Part shown: positions 17,592 to 25,153 of the stretch, piece by piece
Layout of the letters: every line of letters starts with the position of its first letter
Numbering within the stretch: position 1 is the stretch's first letter
Source: DASUPK01 sp963774305
Lineage (GTDB): Bacteria; Actinomycetota; Thermoleophilia; Solirubrobacterales; 70-9
Assembly: GCA_963774305.1 (NCBI GenBank)
Contig: CAVZEM010000005.1
Coordinates: 62,001 to 126,000, forward strand
DNA length: 64,000 nucleotides
Reading direction: 5' to 3'
The notes under the pieces: model-generated
Databases searched by the model: none
Told to the model about the DNA's origin: nothing
Seen by the model: only the letters and a program-made list of their open reading frames with translations
Program-made: the position numbers and the translations under genes

Positions 17592-18191
17592 TTACTCGGG
17601 AAACAAGCTGGGGTCGATCCTCTTGACGGTCCAGTTCATCACCTGCTCGCACCGTTGAGGCACCCCGTTGTCGTCGTGGTACGCGCCCGAGACGCGGATG
17701 CTTCCGGCCGGTGAGCCCCTACGGGGAACCCGGCCGCTGATCTCCCAGCTGAGGAGGTCGCCAGGGAGGTGCCCAGTGTAGGAGTCGGTGTGCGTGAAGC
17801 TCCTGCCCTGGACGGGAATCGTGGCGTCATCGCGGACGTGCAGGTCAATGGCCCCTCCGCCGGGACACAACACCGGGAGCGTGTACCTGAGATCGAACAC
17901 CGCCTTCGGGACCAGCCTTCCCGCCTTCCGCGCGGATCGGACCTTGAACGCGAAGCTCTTCGCCTCTCCCGTGACCGGACTGACCACCTGGCCCGCGTAG
18001 GCCGCCTTCTTCGCCACCGCCAGCGGCGCGAGCAGTCCGACGACGCCCACCGCGAGCACCGCCACGGTTGCCACACGCGAACCGACCGGCGTTCGCAGGG
18101 CGACTCGAGCAACGAGCCCGAGGATGTTGTGACGGGCCTTCTTGGTCTTGACCTTGGTCAGATAGTCGTCAAGAAGAGACTCTGTACCCAT
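17592..18191 (-). CDS. Secreted or membrane-anchored hypothetical protein
   Basis: 199 residues. A charged cytoplasmic start (about 35 residues) precedes one hydrophobic segment (VGSRVATVAVLAVGVVGLLAPLAVA) and AKKAAYAG. The exported part is beta-rich with two cysteines (LPVLCPGGGAIDLHV, PQRCEQVMNWTVKRI) and SGRVPRRGSPAGSIRVSGAY-like strands, a layout common in small extracellular proteins of this bacterial group. A GGAGGAG-type ribosome-binding site precedes the ATG. No function can be assigned. Confidence 0.7.
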   Translation of the reverse strand: MGTESLLDDYLTKVKTKKARHNILGLVARVALRTPVGSRVATVAVLAVGVVGLLAPLAVAKKAAYAGQVVSPVTGEAKSFAFKVRSARKAGRLVPKAVFDLRYTLPVLCPGGGAIDLHVRDDATIPVQGRSFTHTDSYTGHLPGDLLSWEISGRVPRRGSPAGSIRVSGAYHDDNGVPQRCEQVMNWTVKRIDPSLFPE

Positions 18192-18360
18192 TTCTCCTCC
18201 TCGATGTGTCTTACGGAGACCCTATCCGCTGACGGTGAAGGCTCAAGAGATATGTGGCTAGCGCGCCATGGGTGCCATAGCGCAGCCGCCGCCTACTTTC
18301 GCGCCTCCATTCGCGTTGGAAGCGGAAGCTGCGCTATCAGCAACGGGTCCGGCCGAGATA

Positions 18361-18410
18361 GCCCTTTGGACAAGAAGCGGTAGAGCCGCTTTGCATGGAA
18401 AGGAGCGCTT
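18361..18410. repeat. Bipartite hairpin repeat A
   Basis: First half CCCTTTGGACAAGAAGCGG and second half CGCTTTGCATGGAAAGGAGC separated by TAGAGC. Both halves can fold alone. About 60 bp upstream, a further sequence (GCGTTGGAAGCGG) also resembles the one upstream of the copy at 19198, so the element may be longer than 50 bp. Confidence 0.72.
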
Positions 18411-18547
18411 TTGATCAGGCGCTCGCTTCTCGCGCATTGCGGGTGCGTCCGCGGTCTTGCGACCAACCTCCGCCGCCCGACGATGAGTTTTCGTCTCGCG
18501 ATCGGTCTCTAGCTGTGGCAGAGCAACCTGCAGAAGGAAGGAGACCC

Positions 18548-19132
18548 ATGCTGATCTACTCGCTGAGCCTCTCGGTGGACGGCTTTATCGCCGACCGTGA
18601 GGGCGCGTTCAATTGGTCGGCGCCCAACGAGGACCTGTTTCGTTACCACGTCACGCAGACACGGGAGCTTGGGGGCTTTCTGTTGGGCCGCAGGCTCTAC
18701 GAGACGATGCTGGTGTGGGAGACGGATCCGTCGATGCGCGACAGCGAGCTCGACGCCGCGTTCGCCGACGCCTGGTGCGCGATCCCGAAGATCGTCTTCA
18801 GCCGCACGCTCGACAGCGTCCAGGGCAACGCGCGGCTCGCCGAGGCGTCATTGGCCGAGGAAGCCGCTGCGGCGCTCGACGCGGCCGACAAGGACGTCGG
18901 GATCGGCGGCGCCGGCCTGGCCGCGGCGGCGATCGAGCTCGGTCTCGTCGACGAGCTGCGCATGTTCCGCAAACCGGTGATCGTCGGTGGCGGCACGCCG
19001 TTCCTGCCACCGGTCACCGAAGACGTTCGGCTAGACCTGATCGAGACCAGGACGTTCGGCTCGCGCGTGATCTACGAGCGCTACGGGCGTGCCGGGCGTA
19101 TGACGAAGAGCAGCAGCAAGGACGCGCCCTGA
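18548..19132 (+). CDS. RibD C-terminal / dihydrofolate reductase-like protein
   Basis: 194 residues of the YyaP/RibD_C family. Motifs are YSLSLSVDGFIADREGAFNW (substrate side), LLGRRLYETML, and DVGIGGAGLAAAAIELGLVD with the glycine-rich NADPH-binding loop. Family members reduce pterin- or pyrimidine-type compounds with NADPH; the substrate of this one is unknown. ATG at 18548 is preceded by AAGGAAGGAG. A second member of the family is at 55076-55717. Confidence 0.85.
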   Translation: MLIYSLSLSVDGFIADREGAFNWSAPNEDLFRYHVTQTRELGGFLLGRRLYETMLVWETDPSMRDSELDAAFADAWCAIPKIVFSRTLDSVQGNARLAEASLAEEAAAALDAADKDVGIGGAGLAAAAIELGLVDELRMFRKPVIVGGGTPFLPPVTEDVRLDLIETRTFGSRVIYERYGRAGRMTKSSSKDAP

Positions 19133-19197
19133 TCTGACGCCCGCCACCGCGTTGAAAGCGGGAGCCGAGCTGATAGCCACCAGGCTCGCCGAAACTG

Positions 19198-19220
19198 CCG
19201 CTTTGGACGAAAAGCGGCGG
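19198..19220. repeat. Hairpin repeat A, first-half copy
   Basis: CCGCTTTGGACGAAAAGCGG followed by CGG: a perfect 7-bp stem with GGACGA loop, between two convergent genes, so it could also help terminate transcription. Confidence 0.75.
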
Positions 19221-19230
19221 TTGCCAGGGG

Positions 19231-19905
19231 CTAGGTGGCTACTTCTTCTTTTTGCACTTCTTCTTCTTGGCCGACTCGGCCGAGCGCTTGTGCTTCTTCT
19301 TCTTGCACTTCTTCTTGGTCGGCTGCCCCGTGTTTGTGGGGGGGCGGTGGTGTGACGTAGGTCTTGAAGGCGTAGTCGGCCCCCGTCTGCTGATTCCAGC
19401 CCACCATCGGAGGGACGGGGTCGAAGGTGCTGAACCCCGCACCCCCGGAGTACGGGTTCGTGGCGGCTTGGTAGCGCCACCCACCGTAGTCGTTGGTCAC
19501 GTGTGTCGTGTAGGCGACGAGCGCGTACTGCGTGCCTGCCGTCACGGCTGCGGGCGTCGTGAAAGTGACCGGCACGAACGTCGCCGGAGCAGTTCCGATG
19601 GCCGAGGTGGGAATGCTCGCGCTTGCGAGAACCGATGTACCGGGCGCACCCGCGGACGTGTTGCGTATCTCAACGGTGAGGGGCTCGGCGGGGGTGCCGG
19701 ATTTGAAGAGCAACAGGTCGGCTTGGTCCAGGCTGCCAGTGATGCCCGCCGTGAAGGTCTGGGCGACGCTTTGGGTCGCAAACAAACCCGCGTCTGCACT
19801 GGAGCTGGTCTGTTGCTGATCAAGCGTTCCGGCTGAGGCCGAGGCCGTGGCTCCTAGAAAGAGCGCAGCGCCCGCTGCCAACACCGAGCTAATCCTGCGA
19901 ATCAT
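19231..19905 (-). CDS. Secreted choice-of-anchor-like protein with frameshifted Lys/Cys tail
   Basis: As read, a 224-residue secreted protein: signal peptide ending ATASASAG, then a beta-sandwich domain of about 165 residues (QSVAQTFTAGITGSLDQADL, PLTVEIRNTS, TAGTQYALVAYTT, ADYAFKTYVTPPPP). After the prolines the frame turns into acidic, low-quality sequence ending at 19231. Removing one C from a run of seven (19338-19344 on the plus strand, G7) restores the frame ending at 19239, with the tail TKKKCKKKKHKRSAESAKKK and CKKKK. That tail matches the intact paralogue at 23274-23993. So there is a one-base insertion, slippage or an assembly error. Confidence 0.72.
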   Translation of the reverse strand: MIRRISSVLAAGAALFLGATASASAGTLDQQQTSSSADAGLFATQSVAQTFTAGITGSLDQADLLLFKSGTPAEPLTVEIRNTSAGAPGTSVLASASIPTSAIGTAPATFVPVTFTTPAAVTAGTQYALVAYTTHVTNDYGGWRYQAATNPYSGGAGFSTFDPVPPMVGWNQQTGADYAFKTYVTPPPPHKHGAADQEEVQEEEAQALGRVGQEEEVQKEEVAT

Positions 19906-19935
19906 CTTCGTTCTCCCCTCGTTGGAGCCGCTGCC

Positions 19936-20181
19936 GTGACTTTCTCAGAGATCTCGGCTGGGTGTCAAGGGGCGGCGTGCGCTCAGGCCGCTTTTGAGCT
20001 CGTCGATCTCGGCGATCGGGTGCTTGCTCTCGTCCACGACTACGGCCGACGCGATGGAATGTCGGCCGAGGTCGCGCTGCCCGGGGGGACAATCTGGACC
20101 TTCGAGCAGGGGAAGGTCAAGCATGCGGCCTTCTACCCGGATCGCCACGAGGCCCTCGAAGCCGCCGGGCTGTCGGAGTAG
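19936..20181 (+). pseudogene. 5'-truncated SnoaL-like gene
   Basis: The last 60 or so residues (FELVDLGDRVLALVHDYGRR, GTIWTFEQGKVKHAAFYPDR, HEALEAAGLSE) are a normal C-terminal half of the SnoaL-like family seen at 16493, 24752 and 25154. The expected N-terminal MSEENVEIVRR half is missing, and the 18 residues in front of the homology do not resemble it. It is best read as a remnant, although a GTG at 19936 could still start a short product. Confidence 0.65.
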
Positions 20182-20190
20182 CTCGGACTA

Positions 20191-20240
20191 GCGCTTTGGA
20201 CGAAAAGCGGCTATCCGCTTTGCATGGAAAGCAGCACTTT
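20191..20240. repeat. Bipartite hairpin repeat A
   Basis: Clearest complete copy: GCGCTTTGGACGAAAAGCGG, CTATC, then CGCTTTGCATGGAAAGCAGC. It follows the truncated SnoaL-like gene by about 10 bp and lies about 90 bp before the IS481-type element. Confidence 0.8.
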
Positions 20241-20328
20241 CGGCTGCCCCCCGGTCACTACCTTGCGATGAGGTCGAACGCCTCAGGCGCCGAGCTCGGC
20301 GACGCCCACGTGCCTACGCGGGAGCCGC

Positions 20329-21349
20329 TGTAGCTCCTAAGAACGTTGTTCATCCGGGCCTCCTTGGAGGCTGGGGGTGTCGAGACCACCAGCACCAAGG
20401 AGGAGCACCGGATGAACCTTGACGCTAACGCCACCACCTGCCCGAACTCCCGCGAGCTGCTCTCAAGGCGGGTGATCGAGCAGGGATGGAGCCAAGCCCG
20501 CGCGGCCGAGGCCGCCGGGGTGAGCAAGCGAACCGTGGCCAAGTGGGTCGCCCGCCGCCGGCGCGGCGAGTCGATGGCCGATCGCTCCTCGGCGCCCAGG
20601 CAGGTGCCCTCGAAGACCCCGGCGGAGAGGATCGAGGCGATCGAGCGCCTCAGCCGCCTCCGGATGACCGCCGCCGAGATCGCCGAGGTGCTCGGCATGG
20701 CGCTATCCACGGTCTCGCTCTGGCTGCGACGGATCGGCCTCGGGAAGCGGTCAAGGCTCGAGCCGCCGGAGCCGCCCAATCGCAATGAGCGCAGCGGCCC
20801 GGCGAGCTGATCCACGTCGACGTCAAGAAGCTCGGGCGCTTCGGGGTGGCGGGCAAGCGGGTGCTCGGCCGCCGCCATGCGAGCCGCGGCTATGGCTGGG
20901 AGTGCTGCCACGTTGCGATCGACGACGCCACCCGGCTCGCCTACGTCGAGGTCCTCCCGGATGAGCGAGGCCCGACCGCGGCGGGCTTCCCTTCGCCGCG
21001 CGGTCGCCTGGTTCGCGAAGCGGGGCGTCTCGGTCGAGCGGGTGATGACCGACAACGGTTCCCCCTACGTCTCGGCGGTCCACGCCGAGACCTGGCGGGC
21101 GCTAGGCCTTCGTCACCTGCGCACCCGCCCATATCGGCCCCAGACCAACGGCAAGGCCGAGCGCTTCATCCAGACGATCTTGCGTGAATGGGTTTATGGG
21201 AGGTTGTTCAAGAGCTCGGCGGAGCGAGCGAGAGCCTTGCCCTTCTGGCTCGACCACTACAACTACCGCAGACGACACGGCTCCCTCGGCCACCGGCCGC
21301 CCGGATCTCGGCTCGCCGAGCTCCAGGAACAACCTGGTTAGGAACTACA
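20329..21349 (+). mobile_element. IS481-family insertion sequence, about 1021 bp, decayed
   Basis: Ends are imperfect 23-bp inverted repeats: TGTAGCTCCTAAGAACGTTG on the left and, on the complementary strand at the right, TGTAGTTCCTAACCAGGTTG, both continuing TTC. TGT...ACA ends are typical for IS481. No clear target duplication is visible. The transposase inside is broken by two frameshifts. The right end forms the stop codon of the neighbouring acyltransferase gene. Confidence 0.83.
20412..21341 (+). pseudogene. IS481-family transposase, two frameshifts
   Basis: About 310 codons in three frames. Part one (from ATG 20412) is the N-terminal HTH pair (AAEAAGVSKRTVAKWVARRR, MTAAEIAEVLGMALSTVSLW). 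Near 20795 one base is missing and the frame moves to LIHVDVKKLGRFGVAGKRVL with the first catalytic Asp. Near 20991 one base is extra and the frame moves to AVAWFAKRGVSVERVMTDNG (second Asp) and YRPQTNGKAERFIQTILREW (catalytic Glu). All three DDE residues survive, so decay is recent or the shifts are errors. Confidence 0.83.
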
Positions 21350-22745
21350 GCTCGGCCGCTTCGCGCCCCAGGGAATCGAGCTCTGGCTCGAACGCCTCGA
21401 TGATCTTCTCGGGATCCGGTACGAGCCCGGCGTCGCTCATCACCCCCATGGTGACCTCGCCGGCGTAGCTGAAGATCGCGACGCTCATCGAGACGCCTCC
21501 GGAGGTCGGCGCCCAGACGAGCACCCCGCGCACCGGCGTCCCCGCGATATAGACCGGCTGGCGCGGTCCCGGAACGTTGGTCATCACCGCGCTGCCCTTC
21601 GTGCTGAAGAGGTCCACCAACCGCTTCTCGATCTGCACCGGCGTCCGGCCGATCGCGTCGAGCACCCCATAGGAGACGGCGCCCTCCGGGGAGCGCTTGA
21701 TCTGCTCCATGCGGCTATGGACCTGGTCGAGCCTGTCTCGGCGGTCCTCGATTCCCACCGGCAGCGGCAGGTAGACGAGGCCGAAGCGGTTGCCGAGGTC
21801 AGACGGCAGCGGCTGATCGAGCGGCCGCAGGTTGAAGGGGACCACCGCGGTCAGCTCCTCCACGTGCGTCTCGCGACCGTCCAGGTAGCTGCGCAGCGCT
21901 CCGGCGACCGCGGTCAGCAGCACGTCGTTGACGGTCGTGCCGGTCGCGTGGCCGATCGCCTTGACGTCGCCCAGCGGGATCGGTCGCGACCAGGCGACAC
22001 GCATCGCCACCCCCAGCTCGCCCTTCAAGGCGGTCGGCGGATCGGCAGGCATCGTCAGCATCTTCGCCATCGCGGCAGCGTCCTCCCGCGCCTCGGCGGC
22101 CAGGTCGCGGAGGTGGGAGGGGTCCTTTCCCACCTCGATCGCCTCGTGCGCGAGCGCCTCCGCAGCGTCGCGTGCAAGTGAGACGGCCTTCGCCGCCGGG
22201 TGGAAGAGCGACTTGAGTGGCCCGCCCGAATCCTCCCGAGCCGCGGAGTCGTCGGCTGGCGCGATCCCGGCGTCGCGCGATTCGTCGGTGAGCGAGAGCA
22301 GGACCCGGCCGAGCGCGATCCCATCGGCGATGCAGTGGTGGATTCGGGCGACCATCGCGGCGCCGTCTCCGTATCCGTCGACGAAATGGAAGTGCCAGAG
22401 CGGCCTGGAGCGGTCGAGCGGGTTCGCCATCAGGTCGGAAACGTAGGCCTGGAGCGCGGCGGGGTCGCCCGGCGCGGGAAGCGCGACCCGATGGAAGTGG
22501 AGATCGAGGTCGAAGTTCGGGTCGTCCTCCCAGTGCGGCCCCGAGAGCGGCGCCCTTCCCTCCGCCACCCGCTGGCGGAAGCGGTCGAAGCGCTCGACCA
22601 TGCGCTCCTTGATCCTCTCCCTCACGCCATTCCAGTCCGGCGGCTCGTCGAACCAGAGGACGCCGGTGATCACCATTAGGTTGGTCGGCTGGTCCATGTG
22701 CAGCCAGGCGGCATCGGCGTGAGACATCCGCTGGGCCTTGGCCAT
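21345..22745 (-). CDS. Wax ester synthase / diacylglycerol acyltransferase (WS/DGAT)
   Basis: 466 residues, bifunctional acyl-CoA:alcohol / diacylglycerol acyltransferase family that makes storage wax esters and triacylglycerol at the membrane. The active-site motif HHCIADG lies in VARIHHCIADGIALGRVLLS; other family blocks are SHADAAWLHMDQPTNLMVIT at the start, NRFGLVYLPLPVG and AVMTNVPGPRQPVYIAG. The last Leu codon and the TAG stop are partly formed by the right end of the IS element, so the native C-terminus may have been slightly longer. Confidence 0.93.
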   Translation of the reverse strand: MAKAQRMSHADAAWLHMDQPTNLMVITGVLWFDEPPDWNGVRERIKERMVERFDRFRQRVAEGRAPLSGPHWEDDPNFDLDLHFHRVALPAPGDPAALQAYVSDLMANPLDRSRPLWHFHFVDGYGDGAAMVARIHHCIADGIALGRVLLSLTDESRDAGIAPADDSAAREDSGGPLKSLFHPAAKAVSLARDAAEALAHEAIEVGKDPSHLRDLAAEAREDAAAMAKMLTMPADPPTALKGELGVAMRVAWSRPIPLGDVKAIGHATGTTVNDVLLTAVAGALRSYLDGRETHVEELTAVVPFNLRPLDQPLPSDLGNRFGLVYLPLPVGIEDRRDRLDQVHSRMEQIKRSPEGAVSYGVLDAIGRTPVQIEKRLVDLFSTKGSAVMTNVPGPRQPVYIAGTPVRGVLVWAPTSGGVSMSVAIFSYAGEVTMGVMSDAGLVPDPEKIIEAFEPELDSLGREAAEL

Positions 22746-22816
22746 GGTCTTCGTCTCCTCTCTGCGCTCAACCTTACGCCGGTGGCGGGCTCGAGGCCTG
22801 AGTAGGATCGCCGCGC

Positions 22817-23150
22817 GATGTACTCACACGCTGCTCACCATCCACGTCTGCGCGGCCTTCGCCCTGGGCGATCGGCGTCGTCGCCTACAGCGCCTTCGTG
22901 CTCGGCGCGCCGGTCAACGCCAGGACCTGGCTGGTGACCGAGATCACGTGGGCCTCGGCGGGCGCCTGTCCGCTTCTCGCGCGATGGAGCAGCGGGTCGG
23001 ACGAGTCCCGCGGCGACGATGACGTCGGTCAAGACTCCCAATGCAGAGATCGGAGTGCGCAGAGATGTGCAGGAGACGCGCACCTGCGACCAGTCCGACG
23101 ATGAGGAGGCCCGCCACGAGGCGCACCGGGGCGGTTCTGGGCCTCGGCGC
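22817..23150 (+). pseudogene. Remnant of a small membrane protein gene
   Basis: Two frames read like parts of one protein: LLTIHVCAAFALG from about 22827, then after a one-base shift near 22868 IGVVAYSAFVLGAPVNARTW and LVTEITWASAGACPLLARW. This suggests hydrophobic helices of a small membrane protein interrupted by at least one frameshift. No intact gene remains, and the family is not identified. Confidence 0.4.
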
Positions 23151-23155
23151 AAGTA

Positions 23156-23201
23156 GCCGCTTGGACGAAAAGCAGCTATCGCTTTGCATGGAAAGCGGCG
23201 G
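23156..23201. repeat. Bipartite hairpin repeat A
   Basis: First half GCCGCTTGGACGAAAAGCAG, linker CTAT, second half CGCTTTGCATGGAAAGCGGC. The second half is a perfect hairpin here. It lies about 70 bp before a secreted-protein gene. Confidence 0.78.
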
Positions 23202-23273
23202 TCTTCCCGAGAATCTCCTGGGGGGCGCGTCCGAAGTTGACAGGCCCCTCCGAGCCGATATACGGTCGCCTCG

Positions 23274-23993
23274 ATGATCGCGAGGACTGGCAGGCGGGTA
23301 AGGCGCTTTTCGCTCGCATCGTTCGCGGCGGCGGGCTTTGTGGTGTTGGCGCTCGGGGGATCCCCGAGCGCGGCTGCCCAGGAGACACTGGCTGCGAGCT
23401 GCCAGCCGACGGAAAACATCTTCAACGGCGCAACGGGAGACAACCTGTTCGCCCAGCCCTTCACCTCGCAGTTGAGCGGGGACCTCACCCGCGCCGAGCT
23501 CCGACTCAGAAACCTCTCCGGCACCGGCGATTGGATCTTCCAGATCAGAACTGCTCAACCCTCGATTTCCATCCCTGGAGACTTGGAACCTACCCCCACT
23601 GTCCTCGCCTCGGCCACCGTCCCAGACGCCAGCGTGTCCGACGGCACGGACTCGACCGAAAGCGTCGTCTTCCCCAATCCCGCTGCGGTGGTGGCCGGAG
23701 GGAGTTACGCGCTATCGGTCACGAGACCCACCGCGACTGACCCCAATAGTCTCGCGGTTTCCTCCCATACCCCCAGCACGGAGTGTCCCCAGCGGACGTA
23801 CTCCTCCAATAACGGGGGCATGAACTGGGGCAGCCAAAATCTCGACACCATCTTCCGGGTCTTCGTAACCCCTCCCCCGATGACCCCTCCCACGCCCGTC
23901 GCGCCAGTCACCACGGTCAAGAAGAAGTGCCACAAGCAGAAGCACAAGCGCTCAGTCGAGAGCGCCAAGAAGAAGTGCAAGAAGAAGAAGTGA
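23274..23993 (+). CDS. Secreted beta-sandwich protein with Lys/Cys-rich C-terminal tail
   Basis: 239 residues. A twin-basic leader (TGRRVRRFSLASF) and hydrophobic core end near SPSAAAQE. The domain of about 170 residues (NLFAQPFTSQLSGDLTRAEL, VVAGGSYALSV, LDTIFRVFVTPPP) resembles the paralogue at 19231-19905. A Pro/Thr/Val linker leads to the tail KKKCHKQKHKRSVESAKKKC followed by KKKK. The tail is nearly the same as the frameshifted tail of the paralogue, so it is conserved and probably functional, perhaps for binding acidic cell-wall polymers. Confidence 0.8.
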   Translation: MIARTGRRVRRFSLASFAAAGFVVLALGGSPSAAAQETLAASCQPTENIFNGATGDNLFAQPFTSQLSGDLTRAELRLRNLSGTGDWIFQIRTAQPSISIPGDLEPTPTVLASATVPDASVSDGTDSTESVVFPNPAAVVAGGSYALSVTRPTATDPNSLAVSSHTPSTECPQRTYSSNNGGMNWGSQNLDTIFRVFVTPPPMTPPTPVAPVTTVKKKCHKQKHKRSVESAKKKCKKKK

Positions 23994-24034
23994 CCTGACC
24001 GGCGCCTGGGCTTCGCCGAGTAGCGGCTCGCTAT

Positions 24035-24052
24035 CGCTTTGGACGAAAAGCG
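24035..24052. repeat. Hairpin repeat A, first-half copy
   Basis: CGCTTTGGACGAAAAGCG, a perfect 6-bp hairpin about 40 bp after the secreted-protein gene, followed by GGCGTTTTG. It may double as a terminator. Confidence 0.75.
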
Positions 24053-24073
24053 GCGTTTTGCCGACGCGAATTC

Positions 24074-24121
24074 CCCGGTTTTTTTTGCGCCGAGCTAACC
24101 GGCGGTCTTCCGAGCCGGCGG
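24074..24121. repeat. Repeat C, copy 1
   Basis: Contains CCGGTTTTTTTTGCGCC, GAGCTAACCGGCGGTCTTCC and GAGCCGGCGG. The part CCGGC-GGTCTTCCGA-GCCGG can form a hairpin. A similar stretch is at 25808-25856. Confidence 0.5.
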
Positions 24122-24127
24122 AAATCC

Positions 24128-24310
24128 TCAGGAGCCCTTTCCCTCCCCTAGAAGCCGGTCGAGCTCATTCTCGAATTCGTCTTCTTGCCCGTGAGGGTCG
24201 ATACGCAGCGCCCGCTCCAAGGCAATCGCCGCCGACACCGAGCCCTCCCTGGCCTTCTTGCTCAACAGGGCCAGGACTTGCTTGCGGGTGAGCACGTCGC
24301 CGTCAGTCAT
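24128..24310 (-). CDS. Small hypothetical protein, acidic C-terminus
   Basis: 60 residues: TRKQVLALLSKKAREGSVSA then AIALERALRIDPHGQEDEFE and ENELDRLLGEGKGS. This reads as two or three amphipathic helices with an acidic end. Small proteins of this pattern sometimes carry the helix-turn-helix of phage terminase small subunits or recombination directionality factors, but no firm match can be claimed. The gene is isolated, on the strand opposite to its neighbours. Confidence 0.55.
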   Translation of the reverse strand: MTDGDVLTRKQVLALLSKKAREGSVSAAIALERALRIDPHGQEDEFENELDRLLGEGKGS

Positions 24311-24407
24311 CCGTGATTTCCCAGCGGTGGGTGTGGCGGGTCAATCGGCGGTTGGCGGGCACTTGCCTGGGTCCCCGCTTCCCTCCCCCCGCTGCAACTC
24401 GACAAAG

Positions 24408-24478
24408 ACCGGTGGGCGCTACCGATGCGGACCGGTGGGCGCTACCGATGCGGACCGGTGGGCACTACCGATGCGGAC
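24408..24478. repeat. Three tandem copies of a 23-bp unit
   Basis: Unit ACCGGTGGGCGCT + ACCGATGCGG repeated at 24408, 24431 and 24454, the third with G to A at one position, then AC. The unit length is not a multiple of three. It lies 50 bp upstream of a small membrane-protein gene, in its likely promoter region. Confidence 0.9.
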
Positions 24479-24526
24479 GCTGCAGGCGGGACCTAGCCTC
24501 GTCTGCAGATCCTGGAAGGAGAAGCG

Positions 24527-24700
24527 ATGAACCACTCGCACATGTGGCTTTGTGGAGCCTTCGGGGCGCTCACGGTCCTTCTCGTAGTGGTCGGGGCCGG
24601 CGCTTGGGCGTTCATCCCCGCGGCCGGATGCGCCGTGACCTGCGGGATGATGGTCTGGAGCATGGTCCGAAGCGGCCACCAGCCCAGCCAGCACGCGTGA
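24527..24700 (+). CDS. Small membrane protein (57 residues)
   Basis: ATG at 24527 follows GAAGGAGAAGCG, a good ribosome-binding site. The product starts MNHSHMWLCGAFGALTVLLV, has two short hydrophobic segments (GALTVLLVVVGAGAWAFIPA and CAVTCGMMVWSMV) and ends RSGHQPSQHA. The His/Met/Cys-rich ends recall small metal-handling or DUF2933-type membrane proteins, but this is only a resemblance. The reading is short but has clear coding character and a proper start. Confidence 0.6.
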   Translation: MNHSHMWLCGAFGALTVLLVVVGAGAWAFIPAAGCAVTCGMMVWSMVRSGHQPSQHA

Positions 24701-24751
24701 GCTTGGGCTAGCGAAGACGACAATCCCCTGCCGCGGGATACTGCGTGGGCG

Positions 24752-25150
24752 ATGTCGGAGGAGAACGTCGAGATCGTGCAGCGCTCTATCGCCGCCTATA
24801 ACCGGCGCGACTTCGAGGCCTTGAGGGAGCTGAGCCGCGCCGAGCTGGAAGTGGATTGGTCGGCGTCTCGGGGATTGGAGGCAGGTGTCTACCGGGGCCT
24901 GGAAGAGGTCCTGTGCTTCTACCAGGGCTTCCTCGACACGTTCGAGCAGGTCGATGTCGAGCCGAACCGATTGATCAAGTCCGGTGATTCGGTCATCGTT
25001 CCCAACACCGCCTACGTCCGAGGGCGGGACGGCATCGAAACGGTGGCTCGGAGCGCGCTCATCTTCGAGGTTCGCGGTGGCCTGATCGCCCGCATCTGCC
25101 TGTATCAGGAGATGCACGAAGCTCTCGAAGCCGCCGGGCTGTCGGAGTAG
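24752..25150 (+). CDS. SnoaL-like / NTF2-fold protein
   Basis: 132 residues, MSEENVEIVQRSIAAYNRRD at the start, ARAELEVDWSASR-like strand and C-terminal EMHEALEAAGLSE. Member of the SnoaL-like family seen also at 16493 and 25154. It is followed after 3 bp by another family member, so the two are co-transcribed and probably arose by tandem duplication. Function unknown. Confidence 0.82.
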   Translation: MSEENVEIVQRSIAAYNRRDFEALRELSRAELEVDWSASRGLEAGVYRGLEEVLCFYQGFLDTFEQVDVEPNRLIKSGDSVIVPNTAYVRGRDGIETVARSALIFEVRGGLIARICLYQEMHEALEAAGLSE

Positions 25151-25153
25151 GCG

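Noticed and set aside
22835..23558. Minus-strand membrane protein (VRLVAGLLIVGLVAGARLLH)
   Set aside because: Only a short hydrophobic piece in an otherwise incoherent frame; it may be another remnant, but there is not enough to annotate.
16441..24052. Repeat A as integron attC sites with gene cassettes
   Set aside because: The units lack the core sites of attC (GTTRRRY/RYYYAAC), the intervening genes point both ways and no integrase is present.
24408..24478. CRISPR array
   Set aside because: The three 23-bp units are directly adjacent with no spacers, and no cas genes are near.
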